Of a stretch of DNA of 64,000 nucleotides, positions 44,167-54,376 are shown piece by piece. A model generated the notes under the pieces. It ran no database searches and had not been told where the DNA came from. It saw nothing but the letters and a program-made list of their open reading frames with translations. The translations under genes were made by a program, and so were the position numbers. Position 1 is the first letter of the stretch; every line of letters starts with the position of its first letter. Source of the DNA: XYD12-FULL-36-8 sp964613805 (lineage in GTDB: Bacteria > Bacteroidota > Ignavibacteria > Ignavibacteriales > Ignavibacteriaceae); contig CAZTJF010000005.1 in the NCBI GenBank assembly GCA_964613805.1, forward strand, positions 95,714-159,713, given 5' to 3'.

Positions 44167-47100
44167 ATGAAACGGCTCATAATTTTACTTTCTCTTGTTG
44201 TTCTTCCACTAATTTTGCTTAGCGCTCAGAAAAAAGAAGAAGAAAAAGATTTTCTTAAAACCAGCACATTTAATGGATTGAAATTCAGAAACATTGGTCC
44301 CGCTTGGAACTCCGGAAGAATTTCTGACTTTGCCGTTAATCCAAATAATTACAGTGAATATTATGTTGCAGTCTCAAGTGGCGGGTTGTGGAAGACTACT
44401 AACTCTGGAACAACATGGACACCAATCACAGATACAATTCAAGCTTATGCAATGGGCTGTGTTGTGCTTGATCCCAATAATCCTTATGTAGTTTGGCTTG
44501 GAACTGGAGAGAACAATCATCAGCGCGCACTTGGTTATGGAACCGGTGTTTACAAATCTGTGGATGGCGGACAATCATGGAAACATATGGGTTTGAAAGA
44601 TTCGCGGCAGATTGGCGGAATTGTGATTGATCCGCGTAACTCTAATGTTGTTTATGTGGCTGCTGAAGGTTCGGTTTGGGGTCCTGGCGGTGATAGGGGA
44701 TTGTATAAATCAACTGATGGCGGAATTACATGGAATAATATTTTGAAAATCAGTGAGAATACAGGAGTTAACAATATTATTTTTGATCCGCGAAATCCCG
44801 ATATTCTGTTTGCAACTTCTGAGCAAAGAAGAAGACATATCTTTGCAAAAATTGGCGGCGGTCCCGAAACGGCTGTTTACAAATCAACTGATGCTGGTGC
44901 AACCTGGGAAAAAATTATGAAAGGTCTGCCAAGTGTTGACCTTGGTGGAATGGGCATTGCTATCTCTCCAGCAAACCCAGACGTAATTTATTTAAGCGTT
45001 GAAGCAGCAGAAAAGCAAGGTGGATTTTACCGTTCGATTAATCGCGGAGCTTCGTGGGAAAAGATGAGTGATGTGAATTCTAAAGGACAATACTTTAACG
45101 AAATTTTTTGCGATCCTAAAAATGTTGATAAAGTTTATCTGATGGATGTGTATTCTAAAATAACGCTTGATGGAGGTAAAAATTGGAAAAACATTGGACA
45201 AAGTAATCGCCATGTTGATGATCATGCAATGTGGATAAATCCTAACAATACTAATCACTATTTAATTGGCGGAGATGGCGGAATCTATGAGACTTTTGAT
45301 GATGGCGCAAATTGGTTTTTCAAAGCAAACCTTCCAGTTACTCAATTTTACCGAGTTAATGTGGATAATGATATGCCTTTCTACAATGTTTACGGCGGGA
45401 CTCAAGATAACCAAAGTATGGGTGGACCATCTCGAACAATCAGTGCAGACGGAATTGTTAACGCTGACTGGTTTATGACAAACGGCGGCGATGGATTTTG
45501 GACTGCGATTGATCCAACAAATCCGAATATCATTTATGCTGAATCACAATACGGAGGGATGGTAAGATATGATAAGCAAAACGGAGAGATTATTGATATT
45601 CGTCCAGAACCTGCCAAAGGTGAAAAAACTTATAAGTGGTATTGGGATGCACCGTTTTTCATTAGTCCTCACTCACACACACGGCTCTATTGTGTAGCAG
45701 AAAAAGTTTTCAGAAGTGAAGATCGCGGCGACTCATGGCAGTTAATCAGTGATGATTTGACAAGAAAACTTGATAGAAATTCCTTCAAGGTGATGGATAA
45801 ATTTTGGAGTATTGATGCAGTTGAAAAAAATGTGAGCACATCACAATATGGATTGATTGTTTCTCTTGCCGAATCTCCAATAAAAGAAAATCTTTTGTAC
45901 GCGGGAACTGATGACGGATTAATTCAAGTTACTGAAGATTCAAAAACTTGGAGAAAGATAGAGACATTTCCAGGGGTACCAGAATATACTTTGGTAAGCG
46001 ATATTCTTCCATCACGATTTGATGAGAATGTTGTTTATGCGACTTTCAATAATCATAAGCGGGATGATTTCAAGCCGTATGTGTTTAAAAGCAATGACAA
46101 AGGGAAAAGCTGGAAATCAATTGCAGGAAATTTTCCTGAAAACGGGGCGGTTAATGTTATCGTTGAAGATCCAGAGAAGCCAAATTTACTTTTTGTCGGA
46201 ACAGAATGGGGAATTTTCTTCACAGCGGATGGCGGCACAAATTGGGTTCAGCTTAAATCAGGAATTCCAACAATTAAAGTCGCCGATATAGTTGTTCAAG
46301 AAAGAGAAAAGGATTTGGTGCTTGCTACTTTTGGCAGAGGATTTTATATCCTCGATGACTACTCTCCTTTAAGAATGATAGACAAAGAATTTCTTAACAA
46401 AGAAAGTTTCATATTTCCAATTAAAGATGCACTAATGTACATACAGAAAAGCGGAAGGTATGGTCAGGGGTCAGCTTACTTCAAAGCACCAAATCCAGAT
46501 TATGGTGCAGTTATTACTTATTACTTAAAAGAAGTGCCCAAAACTTTGAAAGCTGAACGTAAGGAAAAAGAGAAAGAACTTTTTAAGAAAGGAGAGTATA
46601 TTCCTCAACCAAGTGTTGAAGAGCTTAGAGCAGAGGCAGATGAGAAAGCACCATACTTATTATTCACAATAACGGATGATGAGGGGAATGTTGTCAGAAA
46701 AATTACCCCATCAGCAAGTGCAGGAATAAATCGAGTTGTGTGGGATTTGAGGTATGAAAGTTCTTCTCCCATAAACTTAAAGGATAATAAATTCGAGCCG
46801 ACAGAAAAAAGCAGCAGCGGAATGTTGGCAATGCCGGGAAAATATTTTGTGTCAATGTCTCTAATTGTTCGTGGAGAAGAGAAGCTGTTATACGGACGGG
46901 TTGAATTCAATGCTGTTGTTCTGAACAACCCCACTTTGCCCGCATCAAACCGACAAGAGATGGTTGAGTTTCAGAAGAAAGCATCACAGCTTGCAAAGAC
47001 TGTTATGGGCGCACAAAAATTCGCTGAGGAATTAGTGAGAAGAAATGATTTCATTCGTCAAGCACTAAACAGCTACTCAGCACCATTTGATTTACTCAGC

Positions 47101-47424
47101 AGAGCAAATAAGATTTCAAAAGATTTATCGGATATATTATTCAAGTTCAACGGTTCAACACCGCCTGCAAGCCGTGAAGAAATTCCTCCGGCAGAAGTAC
47201 CGCTGATTTATAGACTTGAGACAATGATTTACACGCAATATTCCTCCACATCAAATGTTACTAAAAATCAGAAAGTTGCGTATGATGTTTTGTATGAAGA
47301 AATTCAACCAATTCTGAATAAGCTTACACAAATAAATGATTATGACCTCAAATCAATTGAGGTAGAGATGGAAAGATTAAATATTCCGTGGACGCCGGGA
47401 AGAATTCCAGAGTTGAAAAAGTAA
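44167..47424 (+). CDS. Exported VPS10/sortilin-type Asp-box propeller protein
   Basis: 1085 residues. A signal peptide (1-20, LILLSAQ) precedes a large propeller in which I count about ten Asp-box (SxDxGxxW) repeats, such as KTTNSGTTW, KSVDGGQSW, KSTDGGITW, RSINRGASW, RSEDRGDSW and KSNDKGKSW. After residue 750 comes a non-propeller part with an Ig-like stretch (GINRVVWDLRYESSSP) and a helical end. Homologues are annotated as sortilin-like or glycosyl-hydrolase-like secreted proteins; no catalytic activity can be assigned. There is no sorting domain at the C-terminus. Confidence 0.87.
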   Translation: MKRLIILLSLVVLPLILLSAQKKEEEKDFLKTSTFNGLKFRNIGPAWNSGRISDFAVNPNNYSEYYVAVSSGGLWKTTNSGTTWTPITDTIQAYAMGCVVLDPNNPYVVWLGTGENNHQRALGYGTGVYKSVDGGQSWKHMGLKDSRQIGGIVIDPRNSNVVYVAAEGSVWGPGGDRGLYKSTDGGITWNNILKISENTGVNNIIFDPRNPDILFATSEQRRRHIFAKIGGGPETAVYKSTDAGATWEKIMKGLPSVDLGGMGIAISPANPDVIYLSVEAAEKQGGFYRSINRGASWEKMSDVNSKGQYFNEIFCDPKNVDKVYLMDVYSKITLDGGKNWKNIGQSNRHVDDHAMWINPNNTNHYLIGGDGGIYETFDDGANWFFKANLPVTQFYRVNVDNDMPFYNVYGGTQDNQSMGGPSRTISADGIVNADWFMTNGGDGFWTAIDPTNPNIIYAESQYGGMVRYDKQNGEIIDIRPEPAKGEKTYKWYWDAPFFISPHSHTRLYCVAEKVFRSEDRGDSWQLISDDLTRKLDRNSFKVMDKFWSIDAVEKNVSTSQYGLIVSLAESPIKENLLYAGTDDGLIQVTEDSKTWRKIETFPGVPEYTLVSDILPSRFDENVVYATFNNHKRDDFKPYVFKSNDKGKSWKSIAGNFPENGAVNVIVEDPEKPNLLFVGTEWGIFFTADGGTNWVQLKSGIPTIKVADIVVQEREKDLVLATFGRGFYILDDYSPLRMIDKEFLNKESFIFPIKDALMYIQKSGRYGQGSAYFKAPNPDYGAVITYYLKEVPKTLKAERKEKEKELFKKGEYIPQPSVEELRAEADEKAPYLLFTITDDEGNVVRKITPSASAGINRVVWDLRYESSSPINLKDNKFEPTEKSSSGMLAMPGKYFVSMSLIVRGEEKLLYGRVEFNAVVLNNPTLPASNRQEMVEFQKKASQLAKTVMGAQKFAEELVRRNDFIRQALNSYSAPFDLLSRANKISKDLSDILFKFNGSTPPASREEIPPAEVPLIYRLETMIYTQYSSTSNVTKNQKVAYDVLYEEIQPILNKLTQINDYDLKSIEVEMERLNIPWTPGRIPELKK

Positions 47425-47469
47425 GTATTTTACATTACGCAAACAGTCAATAATTACTTATCGGTTTTT

Positions 47470-47528
47470 CGGACTAAAGTCCGTATCGTTTTCCACATTG
47501 CCTAACCCCAGGCTTAAGTCTGGGGTTA
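47470..47528. repeat. Two short palindromes in a convergent intergenic region
   Basis: CGGACT/AGTCCG (47470-47483) and the longer TAACCCCAG/CTGGGGTTA (47503-47528), whose 8-base loop GCTTAAGT can pair further. They resemble the small hairpin elements found between genes in this lineage. Confidence 0.5.
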
Positions 47529-47590
47529 CTACATCACAGACAATATATGGCTTTTGCCATGATTTCAAAAAATCGGGATTATAGTAAAAA

Positions 47591-47635
47591 GTGAGACTCA
47601 CCCCTGTCGGCAGGCAGGTTAAAGGTGAATCTCAC
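47591..47635 (-). terminator. Hairpin terminator between convergent genes
   Basis: GTGAGACTCACC (47591-47602) pairs with GGTGAATCTCAC (47624-47635) with one mismatch. On the minus strand it is followed by five Ts, 12 bases after the aminopeptidase stop. It may serve both strands. Confidence 0.75.
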
Positions 47636-47646
47636 CTTGTTATAAA

Positions 47647-49932
47647 TTACTTTGCCAAAACCATTTTCTGCTTCAGCAAAACGTCCCCGGCTTTCAAAAC
47701 ATAAATATAAATTCCGCTTGCTAAATCGTTCGAGGAAAAAACTCTTTCGTAAGTTCCTGCCTCATACTCGCCATAGGCAAGCACACCAACAAGCTCACCG
47801 AGCGAGTTGTAAACAGAAAGATTCACTTTACTTGCTTGCGGTAAACTGAATTTAATGAATGTTGTTGGATTAAATGGATTTGGATAGTTCTGTTCAAGCG
47901 CAAAATTATCCGGCTTTAATCCGGCCTCAACATAAACTTCTTCACTGTAAGAAAACGTTCCATCAAAATCAATTTGTTTAAGCCGATAAGCGTACTTGCC
48001 ATAATCTGTCACAGCATCAACAAAAGAATATTCTTTTGGATGCGTTGATGTTCCAATCCCCTGCACAAATCCAACGCTCCCAAATTCAAAATTGCCAACT
48101 GCTGACTGAGGACTGAGGACTTTGCGTTGTATTTCAAAGCCTCTGTTATTAAGCTCTGTTGCCGTAGTCCACTTCAGCACAACGATACTTCCATTTGCCG
48201 ATGCGGTTAATAATGTTAGCTCAACTGGAACAGGAGGAATTTGCTGAAGCGTTGCTGATTTAAGAACTATTTGATTGTCAGGATCAAACTGAACTGATGA
48301 TGGCTGCCTTGTGAATGTAAAATAAAACATTTGGTTGTTAGCATTATTCATTACTCTGATTAAAGTATCCGGACCAGAGGCAAAGCCAATTTTTATTTCA
48401 ATTGGCATCTTAAAAAACACAGTATTAGTTTGTGTTTGTTTTGCCTGAAAACCAACTTCCCAATAACTTCCGCTTTGTGAAAAATAGTAGCCATTCTGAT
48501 AAACGGGATGATTTGGTTGAAAAATCCATTGCTCAAAAAACCAATCAAGGTTTTGTCCGGATGAAACCGCCATTGCATTCTTAAAGTCTGAGATAACCGC
48601 ACTTTTATATTTTAGCGATGGATTCGATGCATAAGATTTTAATCCTGAAAAGAAAAGTGAATCGCCCAAGACATATCTTAGCAAATGAAGAACGCATGCC
48701 CCTTTTGCATAAGTGATTGCATAGTTAAAAAGTGTATTCGTGTTTGGGGTTGTAACTGCCCAATTAGGATTTGAGATTGCCCAGCCTGGGTTTCCACTTA
48801 AATAAGAACTTGCTTCGCTGTTGATGTCTGATTTGTATGCGGCATATCCGGTTTTACTCTCCGACCACAAAGCTTCAGAGAACGTAGCAAAACCCTCATT
48901 GAGAAAAATATCCGCCCATGTTGCACAAGTGATCATATCGCCAAACCATTGATGAGCATATTCATGAGCCATCAAATATTCACCCCAGCAATTTGGACAT
49001 AGACTTGTAAGAGTTTGGTTTTCCATTCCACCCCATTGAAATTGATTATTAAGTGTAGCGAACCCATTTTTTTCAAAAGGATGCTTTCCGAAAGCTTGCG
49101 AAAAATAAGTTGTTATAGGAACGATTCGCTGTTTCGCATCTGTTATATTTTCTCCGGCATTATAATAAAATCTTATCGGAAAAGTATCTGTTGGATCCGA
49201 TGGATTTATATAATTTACAATGTCCAAACCGTAATTTACTTTTGCAGATATAACAACAAGATAAGTTGCAACCGGATCACGGCTAATCCAATGATAATAA
49301 ATTGTATCGGCATTTTTAGTTGAATCTGCTAATCTTCCGTTAGATCCAAGCTTAACAGTTGCTGGAGTTTTTGCCCGCAGCTCTACAGTTGCTTTGTCTG
49401 AAGGTTTATCCCAGCATGGGAACCAATTCCTTGCTCTTTCAGGTTCGTTATCTGTAAACACCATTCCGTTGCTTACGTAAAAGGCATTATCGCTCACATT
49501 ATTATGGCGGTAATAAATTTTTACTTGTGTCGTCTCTCCGACTGCGTAAGTTCTGTCTAAATTTATAGTAAGAATATTGCTTGCATGAGCGTACGAAACC
49601 CCGGATAATCTAACTGAATCTATTGTTAAGGAGGTGTTTACAGCATTTAGTGAAATTGAATTTAGAGTCGAATCAACTTTGAATGTTATAATTACACTCG
49701 CGATGAATGATTTAGGATATGGACTTAAAAAGCAGTTGTAGAGATCAAGATCCAGTTTATAATCAAGTACATCGAATGAGTGCAGTGGACCCGAAAATAT
49801 TTCTTCTATTTTATTTAATGTTGAGTTCATTTTTTTATCAGAGCAGAATTTTGCCCCCTTTGTTTCATTTTGTCCGAGAAGATTGGTGCTAATGATCAAT
49901 AGGAGAGCGACAGTTGTTAGAACATTTTTCAT
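47647..49932 (-). CDS. Secreted M1-family aminopeptidase with T9SS type A sorting domain
   Basis: 761 residues. After the signal peptide (1-20) an M1 N-terminal sheet domain leads to the exopeptidase motif GGMENQT and the zinc site HEYAHQWFGD with the third ligand in FLNEGFATFSE. After about residue 560 comes an Ig-like domain (VLKWTTATELNNRGFEIQRK), then the sorting domain NYPNPFNPTTFIKFSLP to the end. It should remove N-terminal residues from peptides outside the cell or at the surface. The catalytic tyrosine region (about 380-420) is present. Monocistronic, with its own terminator. Confidence 0.92.
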   Translation of the reverse strand: MKNVLTTVALLLIISTNLLGQNETKGAKFCSDKKMNSTLNKIEEIFSGPLHSFDVLDYKLDLDLYNCFLSPYPKSFIASVIITFKVDSTLNSISLNAVNTSLTIDSVRLSGVSYAHASNILTINLDRTYAVGETTQVKIYYRHNNVSDNAFYVSNGMVFTDNEPERARNWFPCWDKPSDKATVELRAKTPATVKLGSNGRLADSTKNADTIYYHWISRDPVATYLVVISAKVNYGLDIVNYINPSDPTDTFPIRFYYNAGENITDAKQRIVPITTYFSQAFGKHPFEKNGFATLNNQFQWGGMENQTLTSLCPNCWGEYLMAHEYAHQWFGDMITCATWADIFLNEGFATFSEALWSESKTGYAAYKSDINSEASSYLSGNPGWAISNPNWAVTTPNTNTLFNYAITYAKGACVLHLLRYVLGDSLFFSGLKSYASNPSLKYKSAVISDFKNAMAVSSGQNLDWFFEQWIFQPNHPVYQNGYYFSQSGSYWEVGFQAKQTQTNTVFFKMPIEIKIGFASGPDTLIRVMNNANNQMFYFTFTRQPSSVQFDPDNQIVLKSATLQQIPPVPVELTLLTASANGSIVVLKWTTATELNNRGFEIQRKVLSPQSAVGNFEFGSVGFVQGIGTSTHPKEYSFVDAVTDYGKYAYRLKQIDFDGTFSYSEEVYVEAGLKPDNFALEQNYPNPFNPTTFIKFSLPQASKVNLSVYNSLGELVGVLAYGEYEAGTYERVFSSNDLASGIYIYVLKAGDVLLKQKMVLAK

Positions 49933-50071
49933 GTAGGTTCCAATTAGTTGTGAATAATTAGTGGTTCTTATTACGATTTTTGAGAATAATTTTCAATGCT
50001 ATAAACGATTTGTAAAAATATTTATAAGACCTGTACTAAAATGATATGAATAAAATAGACGGAGAGAGGTT

Positions 50072-50905
50072 TCATAATTTAACGGCATCAATCAAAACAA
50101 ATGGTACCGTCAAAACCAATTCACCTAGTTTTTTAGCTCTCTTGTTCAAGCGCATTTCAACCTCCTTAAATATTTCTTCTGCCTTATCTATTGGGACAAG
50201 ATCGAGCCAGCTATCTAAAAATGCTATGCGAATCAAGGAGTGATTGAACATTGCTGAGGCATCAACATATCTGTATCTAAAAGAATCATTGTGTGTGTTT
50301 CTAATTTTGAATTCATTTTTCTCGAATATGTTTATTAGTTCATCAAGCGGTCGTCGTTTTTCGTAAATGTGCTTTCTTAATTTTGCAGCACCTTCGTTTA
50401 AATCTTTTTCAATCAGTACTTTTTCAAGTTCATCATAGAATTCAATCATTGTTCTATCAAGATTAACAGTTGCCACAAATTGCGCCGATTTTTTTGCAAT
50501 CCTTTTGCATTCTCCCATTACTTTTTCAAGATTCTGCACATTGTTAATCCCATTGTTTGATACGATTAAGTCAATTGAATTATCGGGCAGAGGAATACTC
50601 TCTCCAACACCTTCAATCAATTCAACGTTTTCTATACCGAGAACATCAATTTTGGTTTGAGTTCTTTCAATTGCAGTTTTCCAAGGATCAATTCCATAAA
50701 CTGTAGATGAGTTCCCTAATCTTTGCGCAACCTCAAGCAGAGGGAAACCCAACCCAAAACCAATATCGAGTGCGGTAATGTGCGGTAGAAGTTTAATTGC
50801 ATCAAGCAGCTTTAAACCAAACGAAGCAGACCAAAGAGGCAGTTCATCTATGATTGAAACCGTTTCTTTGTCACTTAAATCAAATTTTGATTCAATAAAT
50901 TTCAC
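50072..50905 (-). CDS. Class I SAM-dependent methyltransferase
   Basis: 277 residues. Motif I is ALDIGFGLGFPLLEVAQRL near residue 45; GIDPWKTAIE gives the acidic ribose-binding loop, and SIDLIVSNNGINNVQN is motif IV. Substrate cannot be inferred. It follows the cupin gene by 31 bases on the same strand, so the two may form an operon. Confidence 0.85.
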   Translation of the reverse strand: MKFIESKFDLSDKETVSIIDELPLWSASFGLKLLDAIKLLPHITALDIGFGLGFPLLEVAQRLGNSSTVYGIDPWKTAIERTQTKIDVLGIENVELIEGVGESIPLPDNSIDLIVSNNGINNVQNLEKVMGECKRIAKKSAQFVATVNLDRTMIEFYDELEKVLIEKDLNEGAAKLRKHIYEKRRPLDELINIFEKNEFKIRNTHNDSFRYRYVDASAMFNHSLIRIAFLDSWLDLVPIDKAEEIFKEVEMRLNKRAKKLGELVLTVPFVLIDAVKL

Positions 50906-50936
50906 TTTCTACATCATCTGTTCGGTTTTGTTTACA

Positions 50937-51266
50937 TCAATCCACAATAAGTAATCTTGCGCCTTTATCAGTAAATGTTCGGTGGCTGTCCGAATCATCA
51001 CCAACAATGTAAGACATTCCTTTTCTAAGTGTGAATGTTCTTCCATCTTTCAATTCGGTTGTCATTTCTCCATCAATACAATAGATTATGTGACCTTTAT
51101 CACACCAATGATCTGCCGCATAGTCCCACGAATATTCTACCATCCGAATTCTGATATCACCAAGGTTAACCGTTTTCCATGTTGCAACCCCGGTGGTTCC
51201 GTTGAACTCTCTGGTTTCAACATTCTGCCAGTCAATATGAGTGAATGGATGATTTACAATTTTCAT
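50937..51266 (-). CDS. DHCW-motif cupin-fold protein
   Basis: 109 residues. The motif ADHWCDKGHIIYC places likely metal ligands (D, H, C) near residue 52; YIVGDDSDSHRTF is the second cupin motif with a histidine. This is a small family of unknown function. It is first in a probable two-gene unit with the methyltransferase and diverges from the membrane protein at 51376. Confidence 0.85.
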   Translation of the reverse strand: MKIVNHPFTHIDWQNVETREFNGTTGVATWKTVNLGDIRIRMVEYSWDYAADHWCDKGHIIYCIDGEMTTELKDGRTFTLRKGMSYIVGDDSDSHRTFTDKGARLLIVD

Positions 51267-51375
51267 TTTTTGAAATGATATTTAATAAAATTAAATAGCA
51301 ATTAACATTTCAAAACTAATAGGTAATTTAGCTTTATCCAATAACTAACATAATTGAAGTTTATTTCTTAGCGTT

Positions 51376-52506
51376 ATGATTCAGAAGAAACGTGCTCTAT
51401 TTATTGATTTGTTAAGAGGATTGGTCCTTTTAATAATGATTGAAGTTCATGTGTTTAACTCATTACTGCATCCAACACTCAAAGAGTCCGGCTGGTTTTC
51501 TTATCTTAATTTTATTAATGGATTAGTTGCTCCATCCTTTTTGTTTGTATCGGGATTGGTATTTGTCTTATCACTTCAAAAAAATGTTGATGAGTTAAGA
51601 AAATTTGGAAATTTATTCAGGAAGAAAATAGGTAGAATTGGGCTTATTCTGCTCGCGGGTTATTCGCTTCACCTTCCGCATTTCTCACTTAGTAAAATAT
51701 TGAACAACCCAACCCAGCAGGTTCTTAATGATTTGTTCATGGTTGATGTACTTCAATGTATAGCTGTGGGATTGCTTTTTCTTCTGTTTGCAAGAATGAT
51801 TTTTAAAAACGATAAACGATTTTATATTTTCATGCTTATTTCATTGATATCTGTTTTAATTGTCAGCCCGATAGCATGGAAGATGAATCTTAATAATTAC
51901 TTACCTCCGCCATTAGCAAGTTATCTAAATAGAATGAGTGGTTCTTTATTTCCCGTACTTCCATGGTTCAATTTTATTTTTGCGGGGGCACTCACATCCA
52001 AGTTTTATATCTCAGCAAGAGAAAATAATAACGAGAGAAGTTTCAGCAAGAAGCTATTAATCTTCGGCTCAATTTCTTTTTTGGGCAGTTTGGTTATTCT
52101 TAATTTATTACTTCCATCTAATTTAAAAGCGATAATACCCAATCCGCTTTTCTTTTTGCAAAGGTTGGGAATTGTGCTTGTTCTATTAGCAGCTTGCTGG
52201 TATTATTTAGAAAAGTCAACGCAACATGTTGGTTTCATTTTGGATGTCAGCAGGGAATCGCTTCTTGTCTACTGGCTTCACTTGCAATTGATTTACAGAA
52301 ATATTTTCGGGGGCGAAAGTCTTGTTTCACTATTTGGAAATAAATTAACACTAATTGAAGCAACAGCAGTAACCATAATTCTTGCCATTCTAATGATATT
52401 TTCTGCAAAAGGGTGGGGTAAAGTAAAATTAAAATATCCTTTGATTGCACGCCGAATACTAATATTAATAATCATCGTTGCTATTACTGTTTTTGCTTTG
52501 TCATAG
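51376..52506 (+). CDS. Membrane protein of the DUF1624/heparan-glucosaminide acetyltransferase-like family
   Basis: 376 residues with about ten helices. It starts in the characteristic way (ALFIDLLRGLVLLIMIEVHVFNS, FINGLVAPSFLFVSGLVFVL) with the conserved RG and histidine of this acyltransferase-like family. The family includes lysosomal HGSNAT; bacterial members probably acylate exported sugars. Substrate unknown. Single gene on the plus strand among minus-strand neighbours. Confidence 0.82.
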   Translation: MIQKKRALFIDLLRGLVLLIMIEVHVFNSLLHPTLKESGWFSYLNFINGLVAPSFLFVSGLVFVLSLQKNVDELRKFGNLFRKKIGRIGLILLAGYSLHLPHFSLSKILNNPTQQVLNDLFMVDVLQCIAVGLLFLLFARMIFKNDKRFYIFMLISLISVLIVSPIAWKMNLNNYLPPPLASYLNRMSGSLFPVLPWFNFIFAGALTSKFYISARENNNERSFSKKLLIFGSISFLGSLVILNLLLPSNLKAIIPNPLFFLQRLGIVLVLLAACWYYLEKSTQHVGFILDVSRESLLVYWLHLQLIYRNIFGGESLVSLFGNKLTLIEATAVTIILAILMIFSAKGWGKVKLKYPLIARRILILIIIVAITVFALS

Positions 52507-52530
52507 AATTGATTTGCTTAATTAAAAAAG

Positions 52531-53133
52531 TTAAAACTTACAATTTGATTTATAAGCTTTGATAAGTAGTTCTTCGTATTGCTCAAAACTGATTTCAACT
52601 GCTCCAAACATTTTCAGATGAGGTGTCATGTACTGGACATCAAGCACAGAAAACCGTTTTTCATTTAGGTGCCCAATCAATTTTATTAAAGCGGCTTTTG
52701 ATGCCTGCGAAACTTTTGAGAACATTGATTCACCGAAAAATGCACCTTTAATAGCAACGCCGTAAAGTCCACCCACAAGTTTTCCCTTGTGCCATGTTTC
52801 AACCGTGTGAATATATCCAAGCTTCTCGAGCCGGAGATATGCTTCAATTAGTTCATCAGAGATCCAAGTTGAATTTCTATTGGCACAATTTCTAACTACG
52901 GAAAGAAAATCTGAATCAACTTTAAACTCAAACTTAGCTTCTTTGATTACTTTTTTCAGTGAGCGGGGATAGTTGAATTTATCGAGCGGAATAATAGTTC
53001 TGATTTCGGGCAGGTACCAATTTATAATTTTTGTTTTCTCGTCTGCCATCGGAAAAGCACCCCGTGAATATAAACGAAGCATCATTTCCGGTTCGAGATA
53101 ATCCTTGTATGAATACTTTTTCTGAGAGGACAT
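52531..53133 (-). CDS. aat: Leucyl/phenylalanyl-tRNA--protein transferase
   Basis: 200 residues. Family motifs are YSRGAFPMADE, YIHTVETWHKGKLVGGLYGV, FFGESMFSKVSQASKAALI and LDVQYMTPHLKMFGAVEI. It adds Leu or Phe to proteins with N-terminal Arg or Lys, marking them for ClpAP degradation. It is last in a unit with the DUF2721 and ABC ATPase genes (29-base gap). Confidence 0.94.
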   Translation of the reverse strand: MSSQKKYSYKDYLEPEMMLRLYSRGAFPMADEKTKIINWYLPEIRTIIPLDKFNYPRSLKKVIKEAKFEFKVDSDFLSVVRNCANRNSTWISDELIEAYLRLEKLGYIHTVETWHKGKLVGGLYGVAIKGAFFGESMFSKVSQASKAALIKLIGHLNEKRFSVLDVQYMTPHLKMFGAVEISFEQYEELLIKAYKSNCKF

Positions 53134-53162
53134 GTTTAAGGTTCTCTAATCGAAATCAAATC

Positions 53163-53639
53163 TTAATCCACCTTAACTTCAAGCTGTATTATTTCATAAC
53201 CTTTCATTGTTTCATAAGCTGCAAAAATTACGCCTGCCAGCACCGATAACATACCTATTAAAAATAATGCGGTAATAATTGATTCGAGTCTTTCCAAATC
53301 AAAAATGAACTTAAAGCCGATAAGCAAAGAAGTGATCACAAAAAGGGCAACAGCAATTGTGTATGATAAAACTGCATTTCTAACAAGGCGCGCACGGAAA
53401 GCTAATTTTTTTATTTGAAGTGATATGCTCTCAAGACGAACCGTTTCTTCATAGTTAAAATCTTTTCCCGAAACTTTACTAATAAATCTTCTCTTTTCCT
53501 CGCTGAGTAATCTGATTCTGTTTACAACAAGTGAATATTTATTATTCATGGCAAGTAAAAGCAATCCGCAAGCTGAAATCATCAAACCTGGTGCTAGCAT
53601 CAACTGGATTACCTGAACAATCGAAATTTGATTCTGCAT
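53163..53639 (-). CDS. DUF2721 membrane protein
   Basis: 158 residues with three helices. VIQLMLAPGLMISACGLLLLA and NRIRLLSEEKRRF identify the DUF2721 family, whose function is unknown. It sits five bases after the ABC ATPase gene. Confidence 0.85.
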   Translation of the reverse strand: MQNQISIVQVIQLMLAPGLMISACGLLLLAMNNKYSLVVNRIRLLSEEKRRFISKVSGKDFNYEETVRLESISLQIKKLAFRARLVRNAVLSYTIAVALFVITSLLIGFKFIFDLERLESIITALFLIGMLSVLAGVIFAAYETMKGYEIIQLEVKVD

Positions 53640-53644
53640 AATTA

Positions 53645-54376
53645 TTACACTCCTGTTCGTTTTATAAAATCAATAACCACTTGATCATTAGAACTGAGAA
53701 GTTCTTGCGGCTTGCCAACAAAATAAATTTTTCCTTCGTGAACCATAGCAACTTTATCTGCAACATTTTTTACGCTGTACATGTCATGTGTAACAACGAC
53801 AGACGTTACATTTAATTTTGCGGCGAGGTCTTTAATTAAATTATCAATGGAATCTGACATGATGGGGTCAAGACCTGTGGTTGGTTCATCGTAAAGAATG
53901 TAAGCGGGATTAGTGACGAGTGCTCGTGCAAGCCCGACACGTTTTTTCATTCCACCGGAAAGTTCTGCGGGTTTTAGGTTATGAATATTAGGTAATTCAA
54001 CAAGCTCAAGTTTTTCTGAAACAATTTTTTGTATTTCCGATTTTGTATATCCATTCGAGGATTCAACAAGCGGCAGCGACACATTTTCTTCAACTGTCAT
54101 TGAATCGAATAGAGCAGAACCCTGAAAAAGAAATCCAAACTTTCGTCTTAGGATATATAAATCTTTTTCATTCAGCTTATCAACTTGCTTGTTATCCACT
54201 TTAACATGTCCTTCATCAGGATTAAGGAGTCCAACAATATGCTTTATCAAAACGCTTTTTCCAGAACCGCTTCTACCGATAATGACAATTGTTTCACCGG
54301 TTTCAATCTTAAGATTTATTCCGTCTAAAACTTTTTTACCGCCAAAACTTTTGTGAAGATTATAAATTTCAATCAT
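53645..54376 (-). CDS. MlaF-type ABC ATPase
   Basis: 243 residues. Walker A is GRSGSGKSVLIKHIVGLL, the signature is LSGGMKKRVGLARAL, and Walker B is YILYDEPTTGLDPIMSD. These match MlaF, the ATPase of the phospholipid-trafficking Mla complex. Neither an MlaE permease nor an MlaD MCE-domain protein is adjacent, so partners must be encoded elsewhere. It starts the unit ending with aat. Confidence 0.88.
   Translation of the reverse strand: MIEIYNLHKSFGGKKVLDGINLKIETGETIVIIGRSGSGKSVLIKHIVGLLNPDEGHVKVDNKQVDKLNEKDLYILRRKFGFLFQGSALFDSMTVEENVSLPLVESSNGYTKSEIQKIVSEKLELVELPNIHNLKPAELSGGMKKRVGLARALVTNPAYILYDEPTTGLDPIMSDSIDNLIKDLAAKLNVTSVVVTHDMYSVKNVADKVAMVHEGKIYFVGKPQELLSSNDQVVIDFIKRTGV

Noticed and set aside
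49015..49323. 102-codon plus-strand ORF
   Set aside because: It is antisense to the M1 aminopeptidase catalytic region, which is clearly coding.
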